Below are positions 51,173-63,306 of a stretch of DNA of 64,000 bases, piece after piece (positions within the stretch are counted from its first letter, which is position 1; every line of letters begins with the position of its first letter). A program made the position numbers and the translations under genes. The notes below the pieces were generated by a model. That model was not told the DNA's origin. It was given only the letters and a program-made list of their open reading frames with translations, and searched no databases. This DNA comes from Lobosporangium transversale (Eukaryota; Mortierellomycota; Mortierellomycetes; Mortierellales; Mortierellaceae): NCBI RefSeq assembly GCF_002105155.1, contig NW_019028986.1, positions 264,501-328,500 of the forward strand, given 5' to 3'.

Positions 51173-54100
51173 TATACACAGCATGCTCCTTCTCATCATC
51201 ACCCGCCATCAACCATGATTTGATTCCCTGCTTGTCTGCCTGTCAGTGTCAGGCATTTAGTTCTTTCATAACTGAATTCCTCACGTTTGAGCTAGAAGCA
51301 TCTCCATTTATCCTTGTAGCTAATTGACTTGATTTGAATAACCTTACAAGAGGCATGTATATATCATTTCCGACTCATTACAGTATTGGAATAAGGTCAT
51401 ACACTGTGAAGGAAAGCAAACTAACCTAGACACTATCCATACGCGATCATTAAGACATCAGAGTTAGAAGTTATTGAGGTGTTCAAGTGATAGTAACAAG
51501 AACAATTGCATTTACTTGACAACGTTCTGATGGATGTGGTCTTTTTGCCTTTTTTTTCTAAAATTTCCTGCAACTTAATCGCCTTTTTTCTTTTTTTTTT
51601 TTAGCAGGAAAAAAAATCGTGTAGGATAAATTGGAAGAGAGTGCGTGATGCTTCGTCATCAAAGACAGCCAAGTCCAAGGCTCGGAGGAGATCCGGAGGA
51701 ATATCTAAAAAGGAAAAAGAAAGTAAAGCAAAAAAGAATAAGAGATGGAGTCCTAGTCGTCAGTTAGCCGGACTGGGCGAGTATTCGTAGATCTGTCCCT
51801 TCAAAGTCGTTGGCGGACCTCCCCAACTATTTTTCATAGAATGAGAAGTGGGATGGATGAGCCGTACTGTATGGACAGTAAAAGATTAATGAAGGGCTCG
51901 TCCTCAGCATCAGACCAAGAGCAAGGACCATCCAAATAATAGATGTCGGCAAGGACCCCGAATGAAATGGACTAGTTTGCAGATATTACACCTTGTACGA
52001 CCGTCCTCATAAAGAGAACGCTTGTGTCATAAGCAAACCAAGACGCGTACGCGAATTACTGTCATTACATTTCGCAATATATGAAATCCAACTGTCTATT
52101 TTTCTAAAAGACGGTGGAATCTAGGATAGCGCAGCCATGTCAATGCTTCATTTCGGTTTTTTATTTATTTATTTATTTTTTTCTACATAGCCGTTTTGCA
52201 CTGGCCATATATCATATTGCAAAGCGTATCTCAATTTATTGACACAGGGACCAATAATGGAGATATACCTTTTGGGCTTTTCTTCTCGGTTGACAAACTT
52301 TTCTATTGTTCTACACGCTATACAAAAGAAGCACGGCGTTTGTTCCTTCTGCTTAATCGAAGCATTACTATCTTGCATCTGGACACGTAGCTAGGATCAT
52401 GGTCAGACTTCATCCTGCGCTCTGGCGCTGTAAACAGAATGTTCATGTCCTTGCGGCTTATGACGTACGGAAATAAAAAAATAAAATAAAATAAAAAAAT
52501 AAAATAAAAGTTTATTATACCTTCCAATGTCGGTGGGATAGAAGGAGCAATCAGTCGTCGACAGCACTTTTGATGTATAAATTGCAATACATGAGGCAAA
52601 TGCGCCGACTACGTTTGCAATCCATACAACGGATTGGTTCCTGCGATTTGTCTGGTGATAGACGAATGTCTGAGAACTTGGATTATGCAAGCCTTCCCTT
52701 GCAGACATTTCGCTTTTTTAAAAATCCAACGTTGATAAAAAAGGGATGAGTAGCCCTATTGGACATATGACGAACGATATATCTCTTTATTTTTTATCCC
52801 TTGATTACCTCTTGGCGACTGCACACTTCACATGTAGTCCTCAGAAAAGAAACGGAGAAAGAGGCTGAGTTTAGGGCTTTAATCATTCTCAGTCTGATAC
52901 CAATGCCATTATTCCTTTGTCTTGTAATCCTAAAAATATGTTGGTCAAAAGCCTGTGGTTCTATTGCATAATGAGTCTGACACGAGATAAAAAATGTTTG
53001 TTGTTCTGAAAGGATTGGCCACCTTTGTCATGTGGTGAAAAAGATCATAGACTTAGCACTGTAACAATAGTTTTACGATCACATAGGGCATACGATGGCC
53101 ATGGACACATTCCTGTGGGGGTAAAAAAAATAAGAAAAAAAAAAATAATTGCGATGCATCCTCAATCAGTGGCTACCATTCTCATTGCCTTCATAATTCA
53201 GTAATCATTTTGCTTGTTGACAATCTCATTACACTGACAATGTCAAGAAGGGTCCTTGTGATACTTCGTATGCATAAATGCTCAATAATCATGCGTCTCT
53301 GTTCCATGTTTATTTGAATGTAATGAATCTGAATGGCTCCCCTGTGGACCTGATCGGACACTTTGATTTATTATACCGATGTATCCCTAGCATTGATTAG
53401 TGTTTCTGGTTGTATGTACATTTATATCCTAAATGAGATACCACACAAAAAGAGCCCGCCCCCTCTAATCTCTGACGCCCCAACCATGCTGTGCCATTTC
53501 ATTGCCTTCCTCTAAGAATCTGATAATGAAATTATAGAACATTATGAACATAATAGTTTAAGGTCTCAACTATCCAAAACCAAGTTGCAGCATGAATCCA
53601 GTCTGCAACAGGCAAGCTGGTTGAATGAGTGGAGCCGATCTAAGAAAGTTGTTTGTTGACAAGAGGAGAGCTGGTATATGCTTTCTTTTCTTTTCTCTTC
53701 TCTTCTCAAAGGGCAGCAACACAGCATGTCGCTAGTGTCTGTCATTCAGTGGTCTTTCCGTCATCAACACCATGATTTTTGGATTGGTTGCTTTATTCTT
53801 CAGCAACAGATCAAAAAGAATACTATCTAAACTGAATTTTTCTTGACTATTGTCGATCCGTTCCTTAATATACAATCGTTTGGCTCTATTATACTTCTGG
53901 CATCAATACGATGTGTTTTCTCACACATGTGCATTGTATACTTTGATTCAACAAGACTATCTTTGCAACGACAAACTATGTGATTTCTGCTGTAGTTCTT
54001 GGTTTGGTGGCATATTCGATATTCGAGTGAGCGCAGTGTTTCATAGAGAGTTTACCTTATGCGTTGGAGATTTAGGGCCATCCTCATGACTACTATAGCA

Positions 54101-55433
54101 CTTGTTAAGTTGCTGGCCATGCTTATTGCACTTTTGCACCGAATACCTCGATTAGAAATTTGTCGTTGAAGGCTCTCATTTGCCGATCGTATTGGTTGTA
54201 GTCATTGTAGCCTCCGATACGCTGTAGCTGGTGGTCTTTAGTTTCCATTTTGGCCGATGTTATTCAAAGAGTCTTGGGTGCCATTGACCACATCATCATC
54301 TGCTTCCTATACGATTTCGGTGGATACTTGGCTCTCTAGGCTGTTTTCCTCAGTCAGACCATATGCCTCGACCGCGTTTTTTATCTTCTTGATACTAGTA
54401 AAGACGCTGCTTCAGTATGGACTGCTGCTACTGCAGCGCTATCGACTGTCGCAATGAATGAAGAATATGTCGATACTCTCCAGAATTCTATTATCAGCAC
54501 AGTTGCTTCGCGTTTCTTCCGCGGAATGAGCATCTAGTACCCTCGCGTCTTGGACTCTCTGGCCAATACCCCTGTTGTCTTTGTGCTATTGAGGGCCTCC
54601 AGCGTCATCGCTCTCTTCCTGATTGGGAACTTTGTGTGCCCAATCTTTGCCGTACCTCTCTTGCTGGAATTGGTTATTCGCTTGGAAGGTTTTGCTACAG
54701 GATGATCAGTGGTTTTGGTCATCATCACTGGATTCTTTTCGGTTGTTGGCTTTGGTTGTTTCAAGGAAGAGTCCTTCAGAAGGCATGCGCTATGCATTTG
54801 TAAAATCATATTATTTAGACTTCCTCTCATATGTTCAGCGATCACCGTCCTTCTGGCTGGGTTAGCTGAGGTGAATGTTCGTAAAGCATGTGGGTTCGCT
54901 TATCATGTTCCTCTAAATTTAAATTGAGTGCGGTGATGAAGGTACTGTTTTAAAGTCGGGCTCCATCCAAGATGTGGAGGTCTCGTCCAGAACGCATATT
55001 TACATGAAAGAAAGTAGACGTTGCACAGTAACAGCAACTGTGTCAACTGTAACTCACACGCCATGTGCAATAGATTAATTTTCTACTGATCACGGGATTA
55101 AAATAAACCAATTGCAACATCGTGGCAGTTTCCATCGCTTCCATCACTTCCATCACTTCCATCTTCTCTTTCATTATTGTTAACACGATTAATTTCTCTC
55201 ATCTGTAAGTCTTGCCTCACGACTTTAGCTCGACTACGGCGCCTCCGCTCTCTCTTGTCCCCTTTTGTTCGACCCTTTTCACTTAACTTTCCATCGAATC
55301 GCGTTTTAGCCTTTTTGCAGGAACCATGCGTTATGTGCGACACGTCAGAGTGTCTTATTTTGTACACTGACTCGTTGTTACTCAATTTGAACGTTCATAG
55401 GCAGCATCGGTAAATACAGTACATTGAACCAGC
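51173..55433. other. Gene-poor region with decayed coding fragments
   Basis: About 4.3 kb with no intact gene. Coding-like relics: plus strand 51612-51790 (SSKTAKSKARRRSGGISKKE and a Lys-rich run ending LAGLGEYS), preceded by a strong acceptor-like poly-T/AG; plus strand about 52250-52390, with a leucine-repeat-like piece LLLNRSITILHLDT; minus strand 54840 down to about 54110, with pieces such as AVEAYGLTEENSLESQVSTE broken by stops. None is assignable. AAAAT repeats lie near 52470-52510. Confidence 0.4.
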
Positions 55434-56655
55434 ATGGACGACTTTTCATTTGATGCACCAGCTTCCAAAAAGACCGACTTTGGGTCGGATGATCCCACAG
55501 CTGATTTCCTTGCTCGTGAGCAGGCTATTCTCGGTGACGATGCTGACTTCCTTGCTGGTCTCTCATCTGGATCTGCTGTAGCATCACTATCCAACAACCC
55601 CAGCGATGACTTTGAGTCGAACTTCCCTAGCTTCGCAGAACACGAGGTTTCACTCAGTTCCCCTCCTGTCAGTGGCAAGAACAACGATGCCACTGTCCCC
55701 TCAGTTGCTGTTGCTGCAGACGATGATTTTGGTGCATTTCACAGTGATTACCCTGTTATCGAAACTACTGATTCAATCCCTGTGAGCCAGGTATGTATAT
55801 CCATATCTTCAGATCCAATCCTTATCTGAACTCGCTTTTTCTTTGTTAGCGTTTTAACCAATAGCGAAGATGGTATAACGTTGATATTGACCTTACGATT
55901 GGTATATTGAAAAGGCGTATGCTGCTAGTATCCCAATTCAAGCCACTGGAGCTAGTTCTGGATTCAGAAGTCCAAGTCCTTCATTGAGCCGTACGCCTCA
56001 ATTCAAAGCTCAAGAAGTTCCTGAGGTCATCAGGTAGGAGCATGGGTTCAGAATATTTTTGAGCAGGAGACTTTTCCATGAAATTGATTACATTTGTCAT
56101 TCCATTATTTTGCTACTTATATTTGTTGCTCTTGACTAATAATAATAAAAAACAATACTATGAATTAGAGAATGGCGTGAAAAGCAGGCGGCCATCATTA
56201 CAGAGAAGGATGAAAGATCAGAGACTAAACGTCAAGAGACGATTGGGGCTGCACATGAGGCAATTGATCGTTTTTATGAGGATTACAATCAAAAGAAAGC
56301 TAAATCCATTGCTGAGAACAGGTACTCTATCATGCTCTGAACATGGACGCTGTAAACTCCATATGTTCTCTGTTTTTTTCTATTTTTTATTTTTTATTTT
56401 TTATTCTTTCATATTCTTGGTGGGACACTAAACATTTTTTATTTTATTATAAAAAATCATAGAGATAAGGAAGCAGCATTTTTGGCCAAGCGTGATGATG
56501 TTTCTTCAGGAACTCAATGGGAGCGCATCAACCGCCACTTGGACAATAGCCCCGCAGCTGTCGCTGCAGCACTGAAAGCCGGCCGCCGTGACACTAGCAG
56601 GATGAGGGAGTTGCTTCGAGATCTCGAGAAGGACCCCAACGCTCCTGGAAAGTAG
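55434..56655 (+). CDS. CLC1: Clathrin light chain
   Basis: Regulatory subunit of clathrin triskelia in endocytic and trans-Golgi coats. Four exons (55434-55790, 55915-56033, 56169-56321, 56463-56655) give 273 residues. The N-terminus is acidic and disordered (MDDFSFDAP, ADFLAREQAILGDDADFL), with repeated small clusters. The centre carries the heavy-chain-binding helix (EWREKQAAIITEKDERSETK, AIDRFYEDYNQKKAKSIAEN). The C-terminus has SSGTQWERINRHLD and SRMRELLRDLEKDPNAPGK, standard for fungal light chains. Splice phases are consistent. An AATAAA lies at 56825-56830, 170 nt past the stop. Confidence 0.96.
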
Positions 56656-57398
56656 AGAGCCAGTGAGAGAAAATGTGTACGCGAATGTGTATTAAGGAAA
56701 CGTAGACAGTACAGAGACGTAGAGATATCATGGAAAGTAACTTGGACTGGATCCAATACCACAAAAGCGCACACTTATCATTTGCATAAAATGATTTCTG
56801 GGCCATTAGAAATGACCGAAAGCGAATAAACAAACTATGTGTTTACAGTGAAGAGTCTTTGCTGATTTCTTTCTGCCGTAGGTTCTACAGACTTTAGAAA
56901 CTCGTTTCACAGGCAGTGGATGAAAAGGAACACGAAAAGCAATAATGATCTCTTGTCTTGGGTCGTGGCTAATAGTCAAGATATTGAGGGAATGTTTTCC
57001 TTATCTATGTTACCAAGTAATCAAGTAGACCTTGACGTCTGATGGGCTCTAGCCGTAGTCCTTTATTCCCCCAACTCTAAATTGACAGCCGCAATGGGAT
57101 AGTGTGACCTAACAGATGGTCTCTTACAGCTCTCGAATGCGATACGTAGACACGACATTGATTGTTCTGTAAATTTAAGTCTTGCACATATTACGTCAGC
57201 CCAAAATTTAGGGTGGTGAACATGCCAAGGACCTTGATATGCGAGGTCAAGGGTGTCAATAAAACGCGTATTGCCACGACAGACGCTTCGTGTACATGCT
57301 ATATTTTGAACTTTAATTATTAGGCTCTCAACTTTAGTTTTCATGAAAAAATCCTTTGAAATTGAAATGCACTCTGATCAAGTCCATTCACAACCACC
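56656..57398. other. Gap between clathrin light chain and REX3
   Basis: 3' UTR of the clathrin gene and promoter of the exonuclease gene. No coding sequence recognised. Confidence 0.5.
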
Positions 57399-59593
57399 AT
57401 GTTTGCATCATCCGGCCTATTTTCCTCAATTCCTTGTCCATTCATGCCCTCATGCCCACGCAAGGCATATTGCATTTATTCTCATAATCCGCTTCCGCAC
57501 GAAATATACTCAGTCCCAACTTCTTCAACGGTGACATCACCTTCAACGCCTATAAAGACTAATACCAAACGCAAACTGGACGATGCAGAAAATGCAAGCA
57601 TTTTAAAGAAAGATAAACCGACAACGACTACCAGCAGCTCTCGAGAAACCCCACCTCAAAAGCAGAGCGGTATTTCATCGGCCTCCACCACATATCAGAC
57701 ACCTGTATCTGCTATGGAAGCAGCAAAAAGACGACGACAAGCAATGGAGTCTGTCACACCGGCTTCAACCTCCTCCACCTCGGGAATAACCGCGACAAAT
57801 GCGAAAAATACAAGCAACGCTGCACTTCTTGCTAGACCACAGGCGGCTCTGAAGAAAGCATCGATGCCCTCAGTTGCTAAGGTATACATGCATGCGGCGA
57901 TATAGAGCTTCCAAATTTTGATATCATAAACTTATGGATCTCACTAAAGATGGAGGAGATATTTATACTTTTTACAATAGGCATCTGGGACAGGGCCAGA
58001 GTTATCAGGGCCACCAGTCCTAAAAATTGATCTTCGTGCGCATAGCAAACCACAGTTTCGGCAGGCGGTGGCAATGCAGTTTTACAATGAATTTTTACGC
58101 ATATATGGCCCGTTATCCGAGAAAGGTTCAAACCTTGCTACGGCTCATGCTATTGAACAAGAAAAATTGGTACATTCTAAAACAAACCAAGGCACCTATC
58201 GCAGTTTAGCTGCCACGACCCTGCAGCGGTTGAAAAAAAGACCAATTGCTACGAGCCAAACCGATACTGGGATTGATGGGGTTTGGATTGATCCAAGTTT
58301 GCAGTCAAAAGAAGATTCAAAACAGAACGAAATATGGAAAAGAGCTCCCGAATACATCCATCCTTTGGCGGATTTAGAGGCTAACGGCTACCCAACATCA
58401 ATTCCTAGAGGTACACCACCACCACTAGATATTCTCCAGATCTGTGAGCGATGCCAAAAACAATTTGAGAGGACTGCTTCGCTAACTGCAGAAGACAAAT
58501 TGGCATGCCGTTTTCATGGCCGACGGCTAAGAACCAAGACTCAGAATGGTAAAACATAGAAATAGAGCGATACTAGCCAAGCTATGATTATTATAGTAAG
58601 TCTGTGATAATCATTAATTTTGTCCGATAATGTATAGGCGATAAAATCAAGTATTTTCCTTGCTGTGATGCACCTCAAGGCAGTACAGGGTGTCAGGAAG
58701 GGCCACATGTATTCAAGGAAGACGACTTTTTGTGTTTGCATGGCCGAGTCCCTTTCGTTGAAACACCTTTGAGAAGCAAGTCAAATCTGCAGCCACATGC
58801 TGTTATTGCTATGGATTGCGAAATGGTAAAGCAATGCTTTTGCTTTTGCTAGGTCATGCATCTAACTTTGTGCAATGTAAATGAGGTTTATCAATCCGAA
58901 GAGAGCCTGCCGACATTTTTTGATTTCTTGGGTACTTTAACATAGTGCTATACCACAGGGGGATTTGAACTAGTCAGGATTTCTGTTGTTGATAAGACAG
59001 GAAAGCCCATTATGGATGAGCTGGTGAGGCCAAAGAATGCTGTCTTAGATCTTAACTCGCGCTTCAGGTAAAGGTTTGATATTGTCACATATCAAATACT
59101 TTTAAGTTATTCTTCAAACTCACAGAATTACCCATATGAACTGTAATTAGTGGTATCAAGTCATTGGATAATGCTAAACTCAGTCTAGAGCAGGCCAGGG
59201 ACCGCCTTTTCGAGCTCATCAATAGAGAAACAATCATCATTGGTCAGAGTCTGGAGAACGACTTCAAAGTCCTTCGTCTAATACACAATCGAGTCATCGA
59301 TACAGCAATAGTATGGAAACCTACCATGTCCAGTGAATCACTGATGGAATACTAGCCGTTACCACAACAATCAGTCATTTAACTTCTATATGCCTATATT
59401 TATGTATTTTTGTGCATAGCTTTATCCGCATCCACAGCGGCTCCAAAACATCCGATACTCACTCCAGGTATTGGCAAAGCAGCACCTTCAAGTACTTATC
59501 CAAGACTCTGAACAGGGACATGATTCATTCGAGGACGCCAAAACTTGTCTTGATCTTGTTCGCCTAAAACTTCAAAAGGATGAGAGCAAATAA
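57399..59593 (+). CDS. REX3: RNA exonuclease REX3-like (REXO1 family, DEDDh)
   Basis: 3'-5' exonuclease of the REXO1/Rex3 family; in yeast these trim the 3' ends of non-coding RNAs such as RNase MRP RNA. Six exons (57399-57881, 57981-58548, 58638-58825, 58946-59067, 59151-59310, 59420-59593) give 564 residues. The N-terminus (GLFSSIPCPFMPSCPRKAYC then IYSH) is a CCCH-like zinc finger typical of Rex3-type proteins. A Cys/His cluster (ICERCQKQFERT, and FPCCDAPQGSTGCQEGPHVF) precedes the nuclease. The catalytic core has ExoI MDCEM joined across an intron to CYTTGGFELVRISVVD, ExoII IIGQSLENDFKVLRLIH and ExoIII in HDSFEDAKTCLDLVRL. All four DEDD acids and the His appear present. The REX3 symbol rests on the N-terminal finger and overall layout; REX1 is less likely. 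Confidence 0.9.
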
Positions 59594-60967
59594 ATTGCCA
59601 TGTTCGCGCTAAGTTGTCGGCGCTCTCTTGAGTCCATTGTCTTGGTCTAATGGACCGAGTTTAAAATGGCCCTTTCCAACAACTTTTGGTCTCACCGAGT
59701 TGCTGTTGTAAGACAAAAAACAAAAACAAAAACAAAACAAAAAAAGGTAAGCAACTGAGTCGATAACCAAGACAAACTGGTAAAGGGTACTTCAGCTCTG
59801 ATAGGCTTCATCCGACAGTGAGACTGATTCTTCCATTTAACTTCATCTCGACATTGTAGACCTAACACTTTACTGCCTCGACCGCAATGTTACACAGGCA
59901 GTCAGCCCAACTGAGTAGGAGTATATATGATGGAACTCATTGGCTAAACACTCTATGAATATAAACCGTTTTTGTTTATTATACCTCAAAAGCTGATCTG
60001 CCCGCGCCTGGAAGGCGTTCGGCTATCGACGACCAAAATCGTAAATCAGCCCCCTAAATAAATAATGCTTTAAAAAATGCCTCACACAAGAGTATCAATA
60101 CGCCAGCGCCCAATCAATATTCGCGAACAGCATGTCCTTAATACAGTCTGAGTGGATGCGGCTCAGAAGGAGGAATCAAACATTGATTCATAAAGAACAA
60201 ATGCTCTCCAAATACTGTTGAAACTATTTTGAAACGCCCATTTTCCAACTATGGGATGAAGACAACTGCCAGTTACGATCATTGAAAAGTCTTTACATTT
60301 TTCTGACATAAAAGGGCTTTTGTATGATCTAAGCCTACATTATTTTACATTGCTTCGTAAGACGATGTGGTTACGAGCATCGGGGCCAGGGTGAACTATC
60401 ACTCCTAGTGAGGATGAGGACCAAGGGAGTCACTGAGGAGACAGTGTGGTTGCATGAAAAGAGAGGGAACAAGGAAAAACAAAAGAGAGACCAGTTGAAG
60501 AGGCAGATTTAGTAAGGAGACATGTACGGGGAAGATGAACGTGTTTACATATTAATACGATAAAAATAACTGCTCAAGTGTACGCAAATTCAAATAACAC
60601 ATTCTGCTTGAGAAACCACTATCCCACACTTTCGTAACCTCGAAAAGATAATCCCTGATGCATAAAACTCTAAAAATGGGATGTATGCGGAGAGTTACTT
60701 GGGTCAGGGGGCTCCTCCAACAACAGACAGTTAACACAGAGTGCTAGTAGCAGTTGAGGCGGCAGTGATGATGCAGGGGATCATCTATCCGACATAGGTC
60801 GAATGAACTTACTCCTGAGACCTTGGTCATCTTGGTGTCCAAAGCATTTTACTTCGCGCAAGTTGGGCTCTTCCAATTCCTAACAATTCCTGCTGTTTAT
60901 GCTCTCAGGAGGACCGATACCTTTGGTACTTGTCATGGCACCTGCTCGGGGCATGCTTATTATATTG

Positions 60968-61002
<35 letters not shown>

Positions 61003-61288
61003 GTGTGATAAATAGTTGCAGATGGTTGCATTAAGTCTTCTTGGCTATTGAGAAGCCCGGTGCACAATGGTGAGGGCAGGTAGAGCCTGTATATGACTGC
61101 GGCTTTGCATGAGTTTGGAATCAACTCATCATGTACTTTGCTTGCTGATCATCAGCAATCTCCATTCACAAACAAGGTAAACAATCCCTTCTTGTCTCCT
61201 CTCTAACTGCCTTGTGAATAAGAGCATCTTTCATAATCTATCGAAGCTCACTTTCACAAACTCTTTACAGCGTACTCAACCTCTAAAA
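59594..61288. other. Intergenic, no gene seen
   Basis: No frame resembles a protein family. An A31 run lies at 60970-61000 and an AAAAC repeat near 59715-59742. Confidence 0.5.
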
Positions 61289-61834
61289 ATGGCAGCTTTA
61301 ATCAAAAGAGAATACAATAAGTGCCCTGATACGCCTGGTACCAAAATGGTTCATGTCTTCATGGAAGCCAACAACAATATTTTTGAAGAACGCCATGTTT
61401 ATGTTGGTTGGCGCAATTCGCCTAGTTTGCAGCAACAAATACATTTGACTGGGCTTGGGAACTATGCTTTTTATCCTCAAATGCTTGGACGTATGAATCC
61501 GGCTATTGCGGATCGTCGAGTACCTTACAGCTTGGTAAATTCGATTATGATACGCGTAATCAGATTGCAAGGTTGGCGAGCGATATGACAAACTCGTTTT
61601 CTCTGACTGGAGAAGACGGCAACTGTCAGGCTTGGCTACAGCGCCTACTTAGACTTATGTCCGTCCGAGAATGGTATTATTCCTTCTAATATCAACGATG
61701 TGTATGCGAAATTCATCAAGACAGACAATACAGAGCTGATTATTGCAGAGCAACAAAAAATTGATGCTGTGTTCGACCCAACCGGTACTCGGCTATTAAA
61801 TGTTGATAGAACACTTTTCTATCACGACTTGTGA
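61289..61834 (+). pseudogene. Frameshifted gene, possible papain-like fold, family unknown
   Basis: Coding sequence runs in three successive frames. The first (61289 to about 61530) begins MAALIKREYNKCPDTPG and includes ERHVYVGWRNSPSL. The second (about 61530-61645) has FDYDTRNQIARLASDMTNSF and GEDGNCQAWLQRLLRLM. The third (about 61640-61834) has ENGIIPSNINDVYAKFIKTD and ends FYHDL before a TGA. Each switch looks like a one-base change, since no splice pair bridges them neatly. The His in HVYVGW followed later by Cys in GNCQAWL recalls permuted papain-like folds (PPPDE/LRAT type), but this is only a pattern match. A TTTACAG acceptor lies just 5' of the ATG, suggesting a once-spliced 5' leader. 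It could also be an intact gene with sequence errors. Confidence 0.45.
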
Positions 61835-61907
61835 AGAGATCCCAAGTCAATTGGGATTCAGAATTTTGGGTTTCTGAGAATCCAACCACAAAATATATTT
61901 CTTTGTC

Positions 61908-61938
<31 letters not shown>

Positions 61939-63306
61939 AAAGTATAAGAAAGACGTATTGAAAGAAAGGTACAATCTGAAAACCGCTACATTGCCTTTGA
62001 ACGGAAGTTCGCCAATATACAAAAGGCAGCTCATCACGTACCTCTGCCAAAAACCTTCAGATACAACAACATCAAGCAGTAATATTTGATAAACGAAGAA
62101 TCGACCGCTAGCCTCAAAGTCCCTTTCAAGTCTTTTTGGGATAAAATAGCAACAGTGACGAAATGGGCATAATCCAGAGGCGTCAAGAGGAAGATAGGAC
62201 TGGTAGAAGAGAAGGCGAAGATGAAGGTACTGTGTTGGGACAGGCGCAAGATATGATGGCAGACTAATTAGACTTGCAATGCACTATTGATAATGAGGCA
62301 TGACAAGTAAAGATCAGGGGCACTCAGGGATTGAGATGGCGGAAATATTAGGAGAAGGACTGGTAGAGGTGATAGCGATGCTTTCACTGCTGTGTCAATG
62401 ATACTGAGACTGGGTACACATATTCGCGCTTCATCGCCCTACATCACATGTATCTGCGCTATAGCCGATGCCACTCACACGATTTGCAAACCTGCTCGGC
62501 TTACTCAGGAGAACCATGATCCATTAAAGTTAGAGCAAAATGAAATCGCGCTTTAGTTGAGTTGTGAAAGTTTGCAGGGAAAATTTTAAATTTCAGGGGC
62601 AAATAGTAAGATTTACTTCGCCAGACTTTTTTCACAATAACGCGTCTGACGCGTAATTTTCTTTTGTTTCAACTTCCCTTTAGAATATGCGATCGAATTG
62701 CTGTGTTGAACTACCTCCCTAGACGAAACCGGGTTGATGGCGAAGCACATTTTGATTTTTTTTTTTTTAGAAAAAAATATGACGGAGACAAAATACATGA
62801 TAAGTCTTTATGCCCAATAATAACTTGCTTCAATTCACTGTTTTCTAAGCATGCTATCAAGCCTTTTCCGCGTATTTTGTATGCAGGAATATCTTCGTCT
62901 TGGCATTTGGATACGCCATACCATTTCTATGACTCCTAGGCCCCCCTAATCATGACATTTGGGTAAGTTTGAGCACATGCTGAACATATTGAACCGAGGC
63001 TATCGCCCGTCAGACTGTAGCTTAACACCTCGAAATTAGTATAAATAGGACCATCCCGATTCAGCTACCAACCTGCAACGCATCCTCTCTTCCACACTTG
63101 CAAGCACACTAATCCCCTCGCTCTCTAACAAACCCCCTCCCTTCATAAATCGAAAGAAAAAAAAAAAAGAATCAATCCACACTATCACAATTCAGAAATC
63201 CAAGTCAGGTAATTCTTCTTTACTTTGCATTTTTCTCCTTCTTTTTTTTTTATGCCTGAGCTGGGAGATTGACACTCTCTTTCTATCTCAATTAGCTACA
63301 AGCTGT
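61835..63306. other. Intergenic; dynamin-like gene promoter at right
   Basis: Holds A29 or so at about 61908-61935 and no gene I can recognise. The last 270 bp include a TATA element and a pyrimidine-rich leader with an intron-like GT...CAATTAG just before the next ATG. Confidence 0.5.
63040..63047 (+). promoter_or_regulatory. TATA-box-like element upstream of the dynamin-family gene
   Basis: TATAAATA about 260 bp before the ATG at 63307; the distance is compatible with a leader containing a small intron (GTAATTCTTC near 63209 to TTAG at about 63294). Confidence 0.45.

Noticed and set aside
50993-51212. Poly-Leu and poly-Ile open frames
   Set aside because: They are translations of the AAT microsatellite, not proteins.
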